Source: an uncultured Sunxiuqinia sp. (lineage in GTDB: Bacteria; Bacteroidota; Bacteroidia; Bacteroidales; Prolixibacteraceae). From it: 64,000 bases of DNA. The notes under the pieces were generated by a model. It saw nothing but the letters and a program-made list of their open reading frames with translations. It had not been told where the DNA came from and made no database searches. How positions within the stretch are numbered: position 1 is the stretch's first letter; the number at the start of each line of letters is the position of its first letter. The position numbers and the translations under genes were made by a program. The DNA is taken from assembly GCF_963678245.1 (NCBI RefSeq), contig NZ_OY782776.1, forward strand, positions 1-64,000, in the 5' to 3' direction. This document shows positions 10,601-19,769 of the stretch, in pieces.

Positions 10601-11021
10601 CAACCAAAACTGGGAAATGCGTTGGCCCTACCAAAATACAGGTAATTTGCTGAGTCAATTCTATGACGACCGCTGGCACCGGGAGGATCCCTATGATCTG
10701 AACAGCCCATGGACGGCGGGTAAGTATCCGGCATTGCGCTTCAATACCGGTTGGCACAACAACTACAATAAGCAATCTACCTTTTGGTTGACCAATGCCC
10801 GCTATGTGCGTTTAAGAACACTGGAAGTCGGATATACAATTCCTCAGATTCTGGTGCAGAAAGTGGGTATGCAAAAAGTCCGTTTGTATGTGAACTCGTA
10901 CAACTTGTTCTCTATTGATAACCTGAAAAAGTTGGGTGTGGAGCCGGAGGTGATGGAACCCAATGGTTTGCAATATCCACAAAACAGAATGGTAAATGTT
11001 GGTGTTAACCTTTCTTTCTAA
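7608..11021 (+). CDS. SusC/RagA TonB-linked outer membrane protein with STN signalling domain, PUL A
   Basis: A 1137-residue TonB-dependent transporter for oligosaccharides. In order: a signal peptide within the first ~45 residues, an STN domain at about 52-122 that contacts FecR, a carboxypeptidase-regulatory-like beta-sandwich at about 130-205 (ISGKVVDSGGESMPGVTVVVKG), a TonB box region near 207 (LEEVVAIGYG), a plug at about 220-330 (NPLYVIDGIQ, ITVLKDASAAIYGLRAANGVV) and a 22-strand barrel ending in VNVGVNLSF with C-terminal Phe. The STN domain marks it as a transducing receptor that should control the sigma/FecR pair just upstream. The SusD start lies 8 bases after its stop. Confidence 0.97.
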   Translation: MKKNRIGFVFPARGKLKKTLLVMKLTAIFILAFLVQVNASVYSQNTKFDGDYRGKTIREVFTEIENQSRFRFFFNDDFTDIDQVVDFTVKNADVEGILDRMFKGSDISYKISENDLVVLTTKQNSQAKVISGKVVDSGGESMPGVTVVVKGTTKGTITDLDGNYTINMGEGSKTLVFSFVGMESLEVEVGSQSVINITMSESSIGLEEVVAIGYGVQKKESLTGAISGVTSEDLDRVHSTTVSGALAGKIAGVTFRMPDGRPGASANIQIRNMGNPLYVIDGIQKDAGQFNNLSPNDIESITVLKDASAAIYGLRAANGVVVVTTKRGKLGTKNTINVDAYTGWQNWTRFPETVGAYEWMLGKAYAEMNLDGSTNITRDELDKWQTGTEPGYQSFDWYDFIIKPNSPQTSVNVSTSGGSDKINYYLSVTRLDQNSMLGREFTFGRTNFQSNIDAKITDRLKVGVSINGRMETRDNPGVPGGDDYWAPRFALFRNRPTERPYANDNPEYINNIGHMAENWGLLTKEKSGYWTEDWRVLQLNFTGEYDIPIDGLSVKGTYSHYIADRLMNGHEYTYEAYSYFPEEDEYRVTFQNLNPWRERGTRKNIETVLQAQLNYAKEFGKHGIAATFVNERIERRELEVWVHAVPKTNALPLLQFPDIDTYDDRDDESARIGYVGRLNYNYDNKYYLELAGRQDASWKFISDQRWGFFPSASVGWRITEENFAKNLLGNSSFDLKLRASYGELGDDDVGIGNFDYLTGYNYASQAVIMDGEIITGARDRGVPVTSISWYTSTITDIGADYSTMNGKLSGSVDYFYRKREGLRGRKYDILVPSELGYLLPEENVNSDAIMGAETSIVYNGKTGDLNYSVGGNISFAREKFLESYKPRFGNSWDHYRNSSEDRWTGVFWGYETIGQFESFEEINSYPINNDGEGNRTMLPGDFIYNDVNGDGRINGLDERPIGFPRDRNPIINFGFNISADYKGFDLKADFSGGSAYSYNQNWEMRWPYQNTGNLLSQFYDDRWHREDPYDLNSPWTAGKYPALRFNTGWHNNYNKQSTFWLTNARYVRLRTLEVGYTIPQILVQKVGMQKVRLYVNSYNLFSIDNLKKLGVEPEVMEPNGLQYPQNRMVNVGVNLSF

Positions 11022-11029
11022 CCTAAAAA

Positions 11030-12925
11030 ATGAACATGAACATGAAAAAATTTAGTTATATACTAATCTTTTTGCTAGCCTTTAGTTCGGGCTGCAACGA
11101 TGATGATTTTCTAGACAGGGAGCCCACTAATATTTTGCTGGATAACCAAGTCTGGAACGATGAAAGTTTGATTTTATCGGTTGTTTCAGACTTGTATTTC
11201 AGAATTCCTGAATACCAGTCGGTGAATAGCTGGTCGACTTATGCAGATTTTGACGAAGCCTTTGCCTCTAACTTTGACGATTACTGGCGGCATAAAAACA
11301 ACGAATGGGGATATGGCGAATGGGGATTGTGGAATTACGGCTACATCCGTGAAGTCAACCTCTACATTCAAAAAGCCAGTTCGGATCTCACCGCAGAATT
11401 GGATCCGGAAGTAAAGGCTCGCTTTGTGGCTGAAGGACGTTTCCTGCGTGCTGTCAATTACTTTGAGCTGGTGAAACGTATGGGAGGAGTTCCGTTGATT
11501 CTGGAACCGTTAACCTACGATTTCAGCGGCGATGCGTCATATTTGGAATACCCACGATCAAAAGAATCGGAAATTTATGATTTCATTCTTACTGAATTGG
11601 ATGATATCAAAAATGATCTTCCTAATGATGTGAATCTGAAAAGCCGTGCAACTCAGGGTTTGGTGCTTGCAATGAAATCACGGGTGGCACTTTATGCGGC
11701 TTCCATTGCGAAGTATGGTGTCAATACGCCTAGCGTATCTTTACCTGGCGGCGAGGTTGGTATTCCGAGCAGTATGGCAGAAGGATATTATACCATGGCC
11801 CTTAATGCAGCTGAAGAATTGATCGATAATGGGCCCTATTCATTGTACGAAAAGAAGGAAGATCTATCAGAAAACTTCGCTAGCCTATTTACTGACAAAG
11901 CAAATAATACGGAGGTGATTTTTGTACGAGATTATATCCAAAGTGAGAACTGGGATGGTCGAGCTAATTTGTGGACTTTATGGAATCAGCCTTGGTCGGG
12001 AGCTGAAGATCTGGAAGGCGGACGCACCAATCCTTCGCTGAATCTGGTTCAATCATTCGAAATTCTGGACAATACGTTCCAAACTTTTGAGACGATGACT
12101 GGTGGCGACTACATCTATTTCAACAGCCCGCTGGATATGTTCGCTGGTCGTGATGCCCGTTTGGCAGGTACTGTGATGTTGCCAGGCTCCAAGTTTAAAG
12201 GAAAGGATCTGGATATTTGGGCTGGTTATATTTTGGCTGATGGCACCATTATTACCGGAGATGAATTCGGTCAGCGAAAAGACCTTCCTGGAACGGACAC
12301 ACCTCGTCAGGTTGTTGGATTTGATGGCCCAATTGATGGACGTGAGTATAGTGCTCAGTCAGGTTTTTATGTCAGGAAATTTATGGATACCGCTACCGGG
12401 TCGGGACAACGTGGTTTGAAAAGTGACGTTTGGTGGGTTCGCTATCGTTTGGGCGAAGTATATTTGAATGCCGCCGAAGCCGCTTTTGAACTGGGTGACG
12501 AAGATGCCGCTGCTGAATACTTGAGTGAGGTGCGTCGTCGTGCCGGTTTTACAACCGATTTGACTGCCGCTGATATGTCGTTCGACCGGATTGCACACGA
12601 ACGTAAAGTTGAGCTGGCTTTTGAGGGACATCAGTTGTGGGATATGAAACGCTGGCGTTTGGCCCATGTTGTCTGGAACGGTGAGCAAACACCGCTGACA
12701 AACCAGCCTTGGAAAGCCGACGAAGTAAGTACTCGCGTGTTTGGTTTGTGGCCATACAAATACTATGATCCGGGCAGCCCAAATAACGAAAAATATGTCT
12801 TTAAACAAGTCGTTCCTGGACAAGTGACGGGTGCTGATCGCTTCCGTCTGGGTAATTACTATTCATTTATCAATGACGATATTAGAAATAACAATCCACA
12901 AATTGTTAAGAATCCGAACCAATAA
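11030..12925 (+). CDS. RagB/SusD family surface glycan-binding lipoprotein, PUL A
   Basis: A 631-residue lipoprotein with lipobox SSGC and a following NDDD, typical of surface export. SusD TPR-like segments are visible: VKARFVAEGRFLRAVNYFELVKRMGGVPLI near residues 125-155 (start and end of that run being the diagnostic parts), VRYRLGEVYLNAAEAAFELGDED near 470, and HERKVELAFEGHQLWDMKRWR near 525. It forms the lid of the SusC transporter encoded immediately upstream. Three ATGs compete at the start (MNMNMKK). The third, at 11042, is also plausible. At about 630 residues it is longer than the other SusD here (539), mainly from loops in the middle third. Confidence 0.96.
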   Translation: MNMNMKKFSYILIFLLAFSSGCNDDDFLDREPTNILLDNQVWNDESLILSVVSDLYFRIPEYQSVNSWSTYADFDEAFASNFDDYWRHKNNEWGYGEWGLWNYGYIREVNLYIQKASSDLTAELDPEVKARFVAEGRFLRAVNYFELVKRMGGVPLILEPLTYDFSGDASYLEYPRSKESEIYDFILTELDDIKNDLPNDVNLKSRATQGLVLAMKSRVALYAASIAKYGVNTPSVSLPGGEVGIPSSMAEGYYTMALNAAEELIDNGPYSLYEKKEDLSENFASLFTDKANNTEVIFVRDYIQSENWDGRANLWTLWNQPWSGAEDLEGGRTNPSLNLVQSFEILDNTFQTFETMTGGDYIYFNSPLDMFAGRDARLAGTVMLPGSKFKGKDLDIWAGYILADGTIITGDEFGQRKDLPGTDTPRQVVGFDGPIDGREYSAQSGFYVRKFMDTATGSGQRGLKSDVWWVRYRLGEVYLNAAEAAFELGDEDAAAEYLSEVRRRAGFTTDLTAADMSFDRIAHERKVELAFEGHQLWDMKRWRLAHVVWNGEQTPLTNQPWKADEVSTRVFGLWPYKYYDPGSPNNEKYVFKQVVPGQVTGADRFRLGNYYSFINDDIRNNNPQIVKNPNQ

Positions 12926-12937
12926 AAACGTAGAAAG

Positions 12938-13639
12938 ATGACTAAAATAAAATTAATCATATTATTGGGAGTCGTAGTCGGTTTTCTTACTTCATGTGAG
13001 TGGGATAATTACGATGCCCCGGAATCCATGCTTCAGGGAAATATTGTGTACAACGGCGAAGCCATCAATGTTAGTTACAACGATGTAATTTTTCAATTGT
13101 GGGAGCCGGGATGGCTGTTGGATGTTCCTATCGACGTAACAGTCGATCAGGATGGATCCTACTCAGCGCTGTTGTTCAATGGCACTTATAAACTGATTAT
13201 TCCTTCGGCTCAAGGGCCTTGGCGTAATAAGGTGAATTCAACAACCGGTTCTGACACTATTCTTGTGAACCTGAACGGCGATATGAACATAGATATTGAA
13301 GTGGAGCCGTATTACATGATTCGCAACGCTCAGTTTTCGGCGAGCGGACGCGATGTGACTGCGACTTTTCAAGCTGAAAAAATCATTACCGATGCAGATG
13401 CACGAGACATTGAGCGTGTTAACCTGTACATCGGTAAAACACAATTTGTTGATTTTCGAGGATTTATAGTCCGTGACGAAATTGCTGGTGGCGAAATTGC
13501 TAGTCCTAATGCCATTAGCATGAGTGCGACCGTGCCGACGCTTACTCCAACCCAGAACTATGTTTATGCACGGGTAGGTTTGAAGATCGCAGGTATTGAA
13601 GATATGATATTCTCAGCGGTGCAGAAAATTGACTTATAA
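12938..13639 (+). CDS. DUF3823 domain surface lipoprotein
   Basis: A 233-residue lipoprotein (lipobox LTSC followed by EWDNYD) of the DUF3823 family. An N-terminal beta-sandwich (about 30-125: LQGNIVYNGEAI, DVTVDQDGSYSALLFNGTYKLIIP) resembles carboxypeptidase-regulatory/Ig folds, and a second beta domain follows. These proteins occupy the third position after SusC-SusD in PULs and are assumed to be surface glycan-binding proteins. No enzyme motif is seen. It starts 12 bases after the SusD stop and is followed by a strong terminator, so SusC, SusD and DUF3823 form one transcript unit separate from the enzymes. Confidence 0.85.
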   Translation: MTKIKLIILLGVVVGFLTSCEWDNYDAPESMLQGNIVYNGEAINVSYNDVIFQLWEPGWLLDVPIDVTVDQDGSYSALLFNGTYKLIIPSAQGPWRNKVNSTTGSDTILVNLNGDMNIDIEVEPYYMIRNAQFSASGRDVTATFQAEKIITDADARDIERVNLYIGKTQFVDFRGFIVRDEIAGGEIASPNAISMSATVPTLTPTQNYVYARVGLKIAGIEDMIFSAVQKIDL

Positions 13640-13660
13640 CCCTCTTTGTTGAGACAACAG

Positions 13661-13701
13661 GGCCATCCGAATTAAATCAAAATTCTCGGATGGCCTTTTT
13701 T
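13661..13701 (+). terminator. Rho-independent terminator after SusCD-DUF3823
   Basis: A perfect 10-bp stem, GGCCATCCGA (13661-13670) and TCGGATGGCC (13686-13695), with a 15-base loop is followed by six T residues. Confidence 0.93.
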
Positions 13702-13802
13702 GTAATTTCTAATCTCCATACCTTAAGGAAACGATGAGAGGGTATTGAGTCTGAAGTGAATTGTGTTGAAAGTCAGTGTTTTGAATGGAATGTAGAAAAC
13801 TA

Positions 13803-14797
13803 ATGATGGTAATGTTAAAAAAGATTAGTTTGGTGACTGTTTTTTTGCCTTGTTTTGTTTACAAGGATTAACTCAAGGTTCAGATATCATGCTGTTTGGC
13901 GATACTTTACGCCGGGGAATTCCTTTTTCCAAAGACCCGCATGTTATCAAGTTCAATGGAAATTACCTGATGTATTTTTCCATTCCACCATTTGAAGACA
14001 ATACGGATCCGATGAACGGCTGGGCGATAGGGATTGCCAAAAGCTCCAATTTAACCGATTGGGAAAAAGTTGGCGAGATTCTGCCCGACCGGGATTACGA
14101 AGAAAAAAGGCTTATGTGCACCAGGGGCTCTGGTTATCGAAGGGCAGGTGCATTTGTTCTATCAAACTTACGGAAATTGAAAAATGATGCGATTCGTCAT
14201 GCGGTTTCCGATGACGGAATTAATTTTGAAAGAAATTCAACCAATCCGATTTTTCGGCCCACGGGCGACTGGAACTACGGGCGTGCTATCGATGCCGAGG
14301 TTTTCCGATTCGAGGATCGCTATCTGCTATATTTTGCAACTCGCGATACGAGTATGGATATTCAAATGCAGGGAGTCGCTGCTGCTCCGCTCAATACCAA
14401 CTTTAACCGCGAAGATTGGAAACAACTGACCGACGAACCCATTCTAGCACCGAAATACCCGTGGGAGGGGCGCTGTGTTGAGGGCGCTTCCATTATTCAA
14501 CGGGGCGACAGCCTGTATCTGTTTTATGCGGGAGCATACAATAATGGACCTCAGCAGATTGGTGTTGCTAAAAGTGATGATGGCGTTCATTGGGAGCGGT
14601 TGAGCAATAAGCCGTTCTTAGCCAATGGTGATCCCGGCGAATGGAATTCCTGCGAATCCAGACATCCACACATCTTCAAAGATGAAGATGGCCGCACCCA
14701 TTTATTTTTTCAGGGAAATAATGATTTTGGAAAAAACTGGAGGATTTCTCAAAAAGAAGTTATCTGGACTAAAAATGGACCTGAACTGGACGATTAA
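13803..14797 (+). CDS. GH43-like five-bladed beta-propeller glycoside hydrolase with three apparent indels
   Basis: An exported beta-propeller protein of the GH32/43/62/68/117 superfamily. Likely catalytic acids are the Asp in SKDPHVIKFNGNYLMYFS, the Asp in AIDAEVFRFEDRYLLYF and the Glu in VEGASIIQRGDSLYLFYAG. I could not assign a family with certainty. The stored sequence has three frame problems. The signal peptide (MLKKISLVTVF) starts at ATG 13803/13806/13812 and is out of frame with the body unless the T7 run at 13840-13846 gains one T. An extra A in the A6 run at 14103-14108 and a missing G beside 14179 put 71 bases out of frame; corrected, that stretch reads GLCAPGALVIEGQVHLFYQTYGNW. 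In the uncorrected frame the body is open from a TTG at 13850. Confidence 0.75.
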
Positions 14798-14896
14798 TGG
14801 TAGAATAGGACGTTTCAATGAGTAGTTGACAGGCTAAAGTTGTACTTGAAATGGACCATAATCAAAGAAGGTACCATTAAAATAAATTCCATTAAC

Positions 14897-16954
14897 ATGA
14901 AACGAATCTTTTATTCTTTAGCCCTTTGTCTCTCCGTTCTGGTGAGCTTTTCATCCTGCGAGCAACAAGCTGCCGATGTGCAAGTCACCATGACTGTTCA
15001 CCCGGATCTTAAGCAGCAAAACGACTTCTACTTAAGTAATAAATCACCCTTACAGCCTGTTCATTTTATCAAACTTCCGTTGGGAAGTATCCAACCTAAA
15101 GGATGGATTCTGAAATTGATGGAATTACAAAAAAACGGATTATCCGGACATCTGGGCGAAATTAGTGCTTGGCTGGAAAAGGATAATAATGCCTGGTTAT
15201 CCGAAGGTGGAGATCATGGCTGGGAAGAAGTACCCTACTGGTTACGAGGCTATTCTGATATGGCTTTCATCTTCGATGATCCGGAGATGAAAGAGGAAGC
15301 TATGGTTTGGATTAATGGTATTTTAAACAGCCAGCAGGAGAGTGGCTGGTTTGGTCCGGAAGCACGTGCTGCGAATGGCCATCTCGATTACTGGTCAAAC
15401 ATGATTGTGTTGTTTACGTTGCAGAATTATTATGAATACACCGATGATGAGCGAATCATTGATTTTATGACTAAGTATTTTCGATTTGAGATGACTGTGC
15501 CTGATGAGGCATTTTTATCGAGCTACTGGCAAAACAGTAGGGGAGGCGACAATCTATATAGCGTCTACTGGTTGTACAATCGTACCGGCGATGCCTTTCT
15601 GCTCGAACTGGCGGAGAAAATCCATCGCAATACTGCCGATTGGACGCAAAAATCGAGTTTGCCCAATTGGCACAATGTGAACATTGCCCAATGTTTCCGC
15701 GAGCCGGCTACCTGGTTCATGCAGTCAGGCGATTCAGCTCACTATCACGCTTCTTACAATGTTCATGACCTCATTCGCCGTACTTTTGGACAGGTTCCAG
15801 GGGGGATGTTTGGTTCGGATGAAAATGCCCGCTTGGGCTACATTGACCCACGCCAGGGAACAGAAACCTGCGGATTTGCGGAGCAAATGACTTCCGATGG
15901 AATCATGATGCGCATTACTGGGGATCCGCTTTGGGCTGATAACTGCGAAGATGTCTTGTTTAATAGCTTTACAGCCGCATTCACTAGTGATATGAAATCG
16001 CTTCGGTACATCACTTGTCCTAACGGAGTGACGGCCGATGCCGAGAATCACCATCCCGGAATTGATAACCGCGGGCCATTTCTGACCATGAATCCGTTTA
16101 GCAGCCGTTGCTGCCAGCATAATCACGGACACGCTTTACCATACTATCTGCAAAACCTGGTGATGGCTACCAACGACAATGGCTTGGCAGCCATCATGTA
16201 TAATTCAAACGTAACAACGGCTAAGGTGGGTGATGGCACCGAAGTCATATTGAATCAGGAAACCAATTATCCTTATGAAGAAGACATCCGGTTCAGTTTG
16301 ACGATGGAGCAAAATGTGGCTTTCCCTCTTTATTTGCGTATTCCAGGTTGGTGCGAAAATGCCTCGCTTCAATTGAACGGAAACTCCGTCAATGTATATG
16401 CCAAAGCGGGTGCATACATTAAAATTGATCGGGAGTGGGCCGATGGAGATCAACTGAGTTTAAACTTGCCCATGAACCTGTCTTCGCGCATCTGGAAGGT
16501 AAATCAGAACAGCGTTTCGGTCAATTATGGTCCGTTAACTTTTTCACTGAAAATTGATGAGGAATACAAAAAAATCAGTAGTGTTGAATCAGCTATTGGT
16601 GATTCGAAATGGCAAAAAGAGGCTGATCCGGAGGAGTGGCCGGCCTATACAATTGACCCCCAAAGCCCGTGGAATTACGGGCTGATACTTGATCCGGATA
16701 ACCTGGAGGCATCTCTGAAGATTATTCGCAAAGGATGGCCGGCAGATGATTATCCTTTTTCGTTGGAAAATACACCGATTGAGATTCAGGCGAAAGGCCG
16801 GCGGATTCCCTCGTGGAAGATTGATCAATACGGATTGGTCGACGTTCAGCCTAGGTATCCTGTGCAGACCAGCGAACCTATGGAAGACATTACCTTGGTT
16901 CCGATGGGAGCTGCCCGATTGAGGATTTCAGCTTTCCCATTCTTGAAACAATAA
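14897..16954 (+). CDS. GH127-family protein (DUF1680), predicted beta-L-arabinofuranosidase
   Basis: A 685-residue lipoprotein (FSSC) lacking acidic residues after the Cys, so probably periplasmic. The (alpha/alpha)6 barrel carries the GH127-type zinc/cysteine site: E323-T-C325 in TETCGFAEQM and C405-C406 in RCCQHNHG. These match the Glu, Cys, Cys, Cys zinc site of Bifidobacterium HypBA1, in which one Cys of the CC pair is the nucleophile. The Glu in GSDENAR (309) is the likely acid/base. GH127 and relatives (GH137, GH142, GH146) remove furanosyl or related side groups, so the exact sugar is open. The frame is open from a TTG at 14840, but ATG 14897 (MKRIFYSLALCL) gives a clean signal peptide. 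Confidence 0.87.
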   Translation: MKRIFYSLALCLSVLVSFSSCEQQAADVQVTMTVHPDLKQQNDFYLSNKSPLQPVHFIKLPLGSIQPKGWILKLMELQKNGLSGHLGEISAWLEKDNNAWLSEGGDHGWEEVPYWLRGYSDMAFIFDDPEMKEEAMVWINGILNSQQESGWFGPEARAANGHLDYWSNMIVLFTLQNYYEYTDDERIIDFMTKYFRFEMTVPDEAFLSSYWQNSRGGDNLYSVYWLYNRTGDAFLLELAEKIHRNTADWTQKSSLPNWHNVNIAQCFREPATWFMQSGDSAHYHASYNVHDLIRRTFGQVPGGMFGSDENARLGYIDPRQGTETCGFAEQMTSDGIMMRITGDPLWADNCEDVLFNSFTAAFTSDMKSLRYITCPNGVTADAENHHPGIDNRGPFLTMNPFSSRCCQHNHGHALPYYLQNLVMATNDNGLAAIMYNSNVTTAKVGDGTEVILNQETNYPYEEDIRFSLTMEQNVAFPLYLRIPGWCENASLQLNGNSVNVYAKAGAYIKIDREWADGDQLSLNLPMNLSSRIWKVNQNSVSVNYGPLTFSLKIDEEYKKISSVESAIGDSKWQKEADPEEWPAYTIDPQSPWNYGLILDPDNLEASLKIIRKGWPADDYPFSLENTPIEIQAKGRRIPSWKIDQYGLVDVQPRYPVQTSEPMEDITLVPMGAARLRISAFPFLKQ

Positions 16955-16979
16955 AAAAACATTGAATTTGAAGATTACA

Positions 16980-18419
16980 ATGATGAAGCGAATTTTATTT
17001 AAAGGACTAATGTTGGTGTTGATCATGGTGGTCGGCGGAGAAGCGAAGGCAAAACCTGTTTCGGAGAACAGTCCAGCAGAAATCAATCTTTCAGAGCAAA
17101 ACCTTTTACGCGCTATGGAGCTAACCGACCATGCGGTCGCTGCACACTTTTCAGGAAACGGAATGGCCATGGCACGGTACTATAATCCCTATACTGGAGT
17201 CCGTTCCGAAGAGACGGGAAGCGTATGGATGTACACTGCCGCCATTGAAGCAGTCAATGCAATTCTTCATGGATTGAAAGCACAGAAAGAGAACGGGAAT
17301 GAAAAGCTCTATCAAGATCACTTTCTTCGTTATGCAAATCTGCTGCACAGCCTATACGATAATGCAGCCTACTATTTGGGAACCTTCGAGTTAACCTCTT
17401 ACACCCAAACCCGGGAATGGTCGGTGTACGGCGTCCATCGGGCGGCTTCCAAAGGAGCTGCCAAAGTTGAAGGGGTTGAAAATGTTTACGACGACCAGAT
17501 GTGGCTGGTTCGCGAACTCCTCGAATCGTATCAACTGACCAACAGCAGGATGTATTTGGAGAAAGCAGAGTATTTGACAAACTATGTGCTTGACGGATGG
17601 GACTGCACACGGGATGGCAATGGTGAAGAGATTGGCGGTATTACCTGGGGACCGGGTTACGTTTCCAAACATTCCTGTAGCAACGGGCCAATGGTGAGCC
17701 CGCTGGTTTGGTTGCATGAATTGTATAAAGACAAAAGCGACGAGATCACCCATCGCTATATTGATGCTGCTGTCGGCAAAACCCGAAAAACCAAGCAGGT
17801 GAAGAAAAGTGACTATTACCTGAATTTCGCAAAAAAGATTTACGACTGGCAAAAGGAGCACCTGTTGCGTCCTGATGGTGTGTACGACGATATGATGGGA
17901 GGCTGTTCGCCACGGAATCCTCAAATAGAAACTGTTGACGGAGTCGCTTACCGCAGAGGCACCACGTGCAAGGATCGAGTTGGACCGGCGATCACTTATA
18001 ACAGTGGAACCATGCTTTCCGGAGCTGCTGATTTATTGAGAGTAACCGGCGATAGCCAATACCTGCACGATGCAGCGAAATTGTCGGATGCCAGCTTTAG
18101 CTACTTCGCGAAACCCGGACAAACGAAAACGGACTATTACACTTATGATATTAGCGGCTTCAGAAATTGGTTCAATGGCGTTTTGATGCGTGGATACGTC
18201 GATGTGTATTCGACCCACGAAAATGTGGCTAACTATATTCATACATTTCAGCGTAACCTTGACTACGGCTACGAGAACTTTCTATACAAAGGGCTCCTCC
18301 CAACTAACCTATTGGAGGGCTGGATTGCCGACCACAGGGAAAACCGGACTGAAGGGATGTTCAGTTTCGCATTTGCCGCTGAATATGCAGTATTGTCAAG
18401 ATATGAACTCGAGAACTAG
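16980..18419 (+). CDS. GH76 family protein, predicted alpha-1,6-mannanase, PUL A
   Basis: A 479-residue exported (alpha/alpha)6 protein. The GH76 catalytic Asp pair is in VYDDQMW (D171, D172). Other family marks are GGITWGPGYVSKHSCSNGP (about 215-235) and YNSGTMLSGAADLL (about 340-355). GH76 enzymes cleave the alpha-1,6-mannan backbone. The signal peptide has no lipobox (ends GGEAKAKP), so it should be periplasmic or released, unlike the surface GH76 at 36507. It is longer than the second copy (376) because of inserts around 250-285 and 300-330. A TTG at 16962 could extend the N-terminus by six residues, but ATG 16980 is preferred. It begins 25 bases after the GH127 stop, in the same operon. 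Confidence 0.88.
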   Translation: MMKRILFKGLMLVLIMVVGGEAKAKPVSENSPAEINLSEQNLLRAMELTDHAVAAHFSGNGMAMARYYNPYTGVRSEETGSVWMYTAAIEAVNAILHGLKAQKENGNEKLYQDHFLRYANLLHSLYDNAAYYLGTFELTSYTQTREWSVYGVHRAASKGAAKVEGVENVYDDQMWLVRELLESYQLTNSRMYLEKAEYLTNYVLDGWDCTRDGNGEEIGGITWGPGYVSKHSCSNGPMVSPLVWLHELYKDKSDEITHRYIDAAVGKTRKTKQVKKSDYYLNFAKKIYDWQKEHLLRPDGVYDDMMGGCSPRNPQIETVDGVAYRRGTTCKDRVGPAITYNSGTMLSGAADLLRVTGDSQYLHDAAKLSDASFSYFAKPGQTKTDYYTYDISGFRNWFNGVLMRGYVDVYSTHENVANYIHTFQRNLDYGYENFLYKGLLPTNLLEGWIADHRENRTEGMFSFAFAAEYAVLSRYELEN

Positions 18420-18566
18420 GACAAAATAGTAAGCGAATTGGAGATGGTTTAAAAAAATAGATTTTTAGACGAGCCCGATTCTGAATTAAAGTAGGAGAGC
18501 GAAGAAAAAAGGTAGTTTCCGCGTTCTTTTTCAAACGAAAAATAAACTAAATAAACCTTCTTAAAA

Positions 18567-19664
18567 ATGAAAGTGAGAATTGTTGTACTTATCATGATCA
18601 TCACCGTATCGGCCTTTGCCAATTGCAGTACAACAAAGTCTGAAGTTGTTTCCGAAGATTCGGTGAAAACCACATTTGCAAATCCGGTATGGGATGGAGC
18701 CGATCCGTGGATGACCCAACAAGGCGATGACTATGTGTATTGTTATTCTGTCAATAATTCAATTTTGGTTTCGCGGTCCAAATACCTTACCCGAAAAGGT
18801 GAGCTGAGACGAATCTGGCAAGCACCGGCCAACGGCTGGAACAGTCACAGTGTTTGGGCACCCGAAATTCACTTTGTTGATGGCCATTGGTATGTTTATT
18901 ACGCTGCTGGAAGTACCCCCGATTCTCCGTTTATTAATCAACGAACCGGTGTCCTTCGTTCTAAAACAGCTGATGTTTTCAGCGATTACGAAGATATGGG
19001 AATGCTCTATACTGGCGATAATCCCTATGATTCGAGCACTAATATTTGGGCCATTGATATGACTATTTTGAAACACAAAGGCAAACTCTTCGCCATATGG
19101 TCAGGTTGGAAAGAACAACGCGATACGGATGCTACTCCGCAGCATTTGTACATCCAGGAAATGAAAAATCCCTATACTTTAATAGGAACACGCGTGTTAC
19201 TCTCTTCTCCGGAGGAAAGTTGGGAAACCGGCGGACCGCTCAATTTGAATGAGGGAGCCCAAATTCTAAAAAATGACGACCAGGTTTTTGTGGTGTATTC
19301 CTGCCGCGAATCATGGCTGAAAGAGTACCGGCAAGGCATACTGCTACTGAATGATCCGGATGGTGATTTGCTTGACCCATCAAACTGGACTAAAAAGGGC
19401 CCTGTTTTTCAGGGAACAACACAGGTGCATGGCGTTGGACATTGTTCCTTTGTCAAATCGCCCGATGGTGCCGAAGATTGGATTGTTTATCACTCTAAAA
19501 AATCAACGGAACCAGGGTGGGATCGTAACGTACGCATGCAGCCTTTTACTTGGAATGCTGATGGAACCCCTGATTTTGGAATCCCTGTTCCGGTAGGAAC
19601 ACAAATTAACCGACCGGCTGGTGAAGTGGAAATTGAACAAGCGGAACTGAAAGATTTAAATTAG
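18567..19664 (+). CDS. GH43 family beta-propeller glycosidase, PUL A (first)
   Basis: A 365-residue exported protein with GH43 marks in order: DGADPWMTQQGDDYVY with the base Asp near residue 48, VWAPEIHFVDGHWYVYYAA near 95-113, NIWAIDMTIL with the pKa-modulating Asp near 165, and LNLNEGAQILKNDDQVFVVYS with the acid Glu near 230. Late His in GHCSFVKSP is also typical. GH43 covers arabinofuranosidases, xylosidases and galactofuranosidases, so the sugar is not fixed by sequence alone. The signal peptide ends SAFANC, a weak lipobox. The 147-base gap upstream contains no clear promoter. Its neighbours (GH127, a second GH43) suggest furanoside side-chain removal. Confidence 0.9.
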   Translation: MKVRIVVLIMIITVSAFANCSTTKSEVVSEDSVKTTFANPVWDGADPWMTQQGDDYVYCYSVNNSILVSRSKYLTRKGELRRIWQAPANGWNSHSVWAPEIHFVDGHWYVYYAAGSTPDSPFINQRTGVLRSKTADVFSDYEDMGMLYTGDNPYDSSTNIWAIDMTILKHKGKLFAIWSGWKEQRDTDATPQHLYIQEMKNPYTLIGTRVLLSSPEESWETGGPLNLNEGAQILKNDDQVFVVYSCRESWLKEYRQGILLLNDPDGDLLDPSNWTKKGPVFQGTTQVHGVGHCSFVKSPDGAEDWIVYHSKKSTEPGWDRNVRMQPFTWNADGTPDFGIPVPVGTQINRPAGEVEIEQAELKDLN

Positions 19665-19769
19665 ATATTAGATCTGACGATGCGGTTTTGGAAAACAATC
19701 AAATAAAAAAAACGGAAAATTAATTTCATCTTCTAAATTTCGAATGTAACTACTTAAATAAATATTAAC

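Noticed and set aside
14103-14179. Programmed ribosomal frameshifting in the GH43-like gene (A AAA AAG looks slippery)
   Set aside because: The first site needs a +1 shift to reach the family frame, while A-AAA-AAG promotes -1; the second site has no slippery heptamer or clear stimulator. Indels or base errors explain it better.
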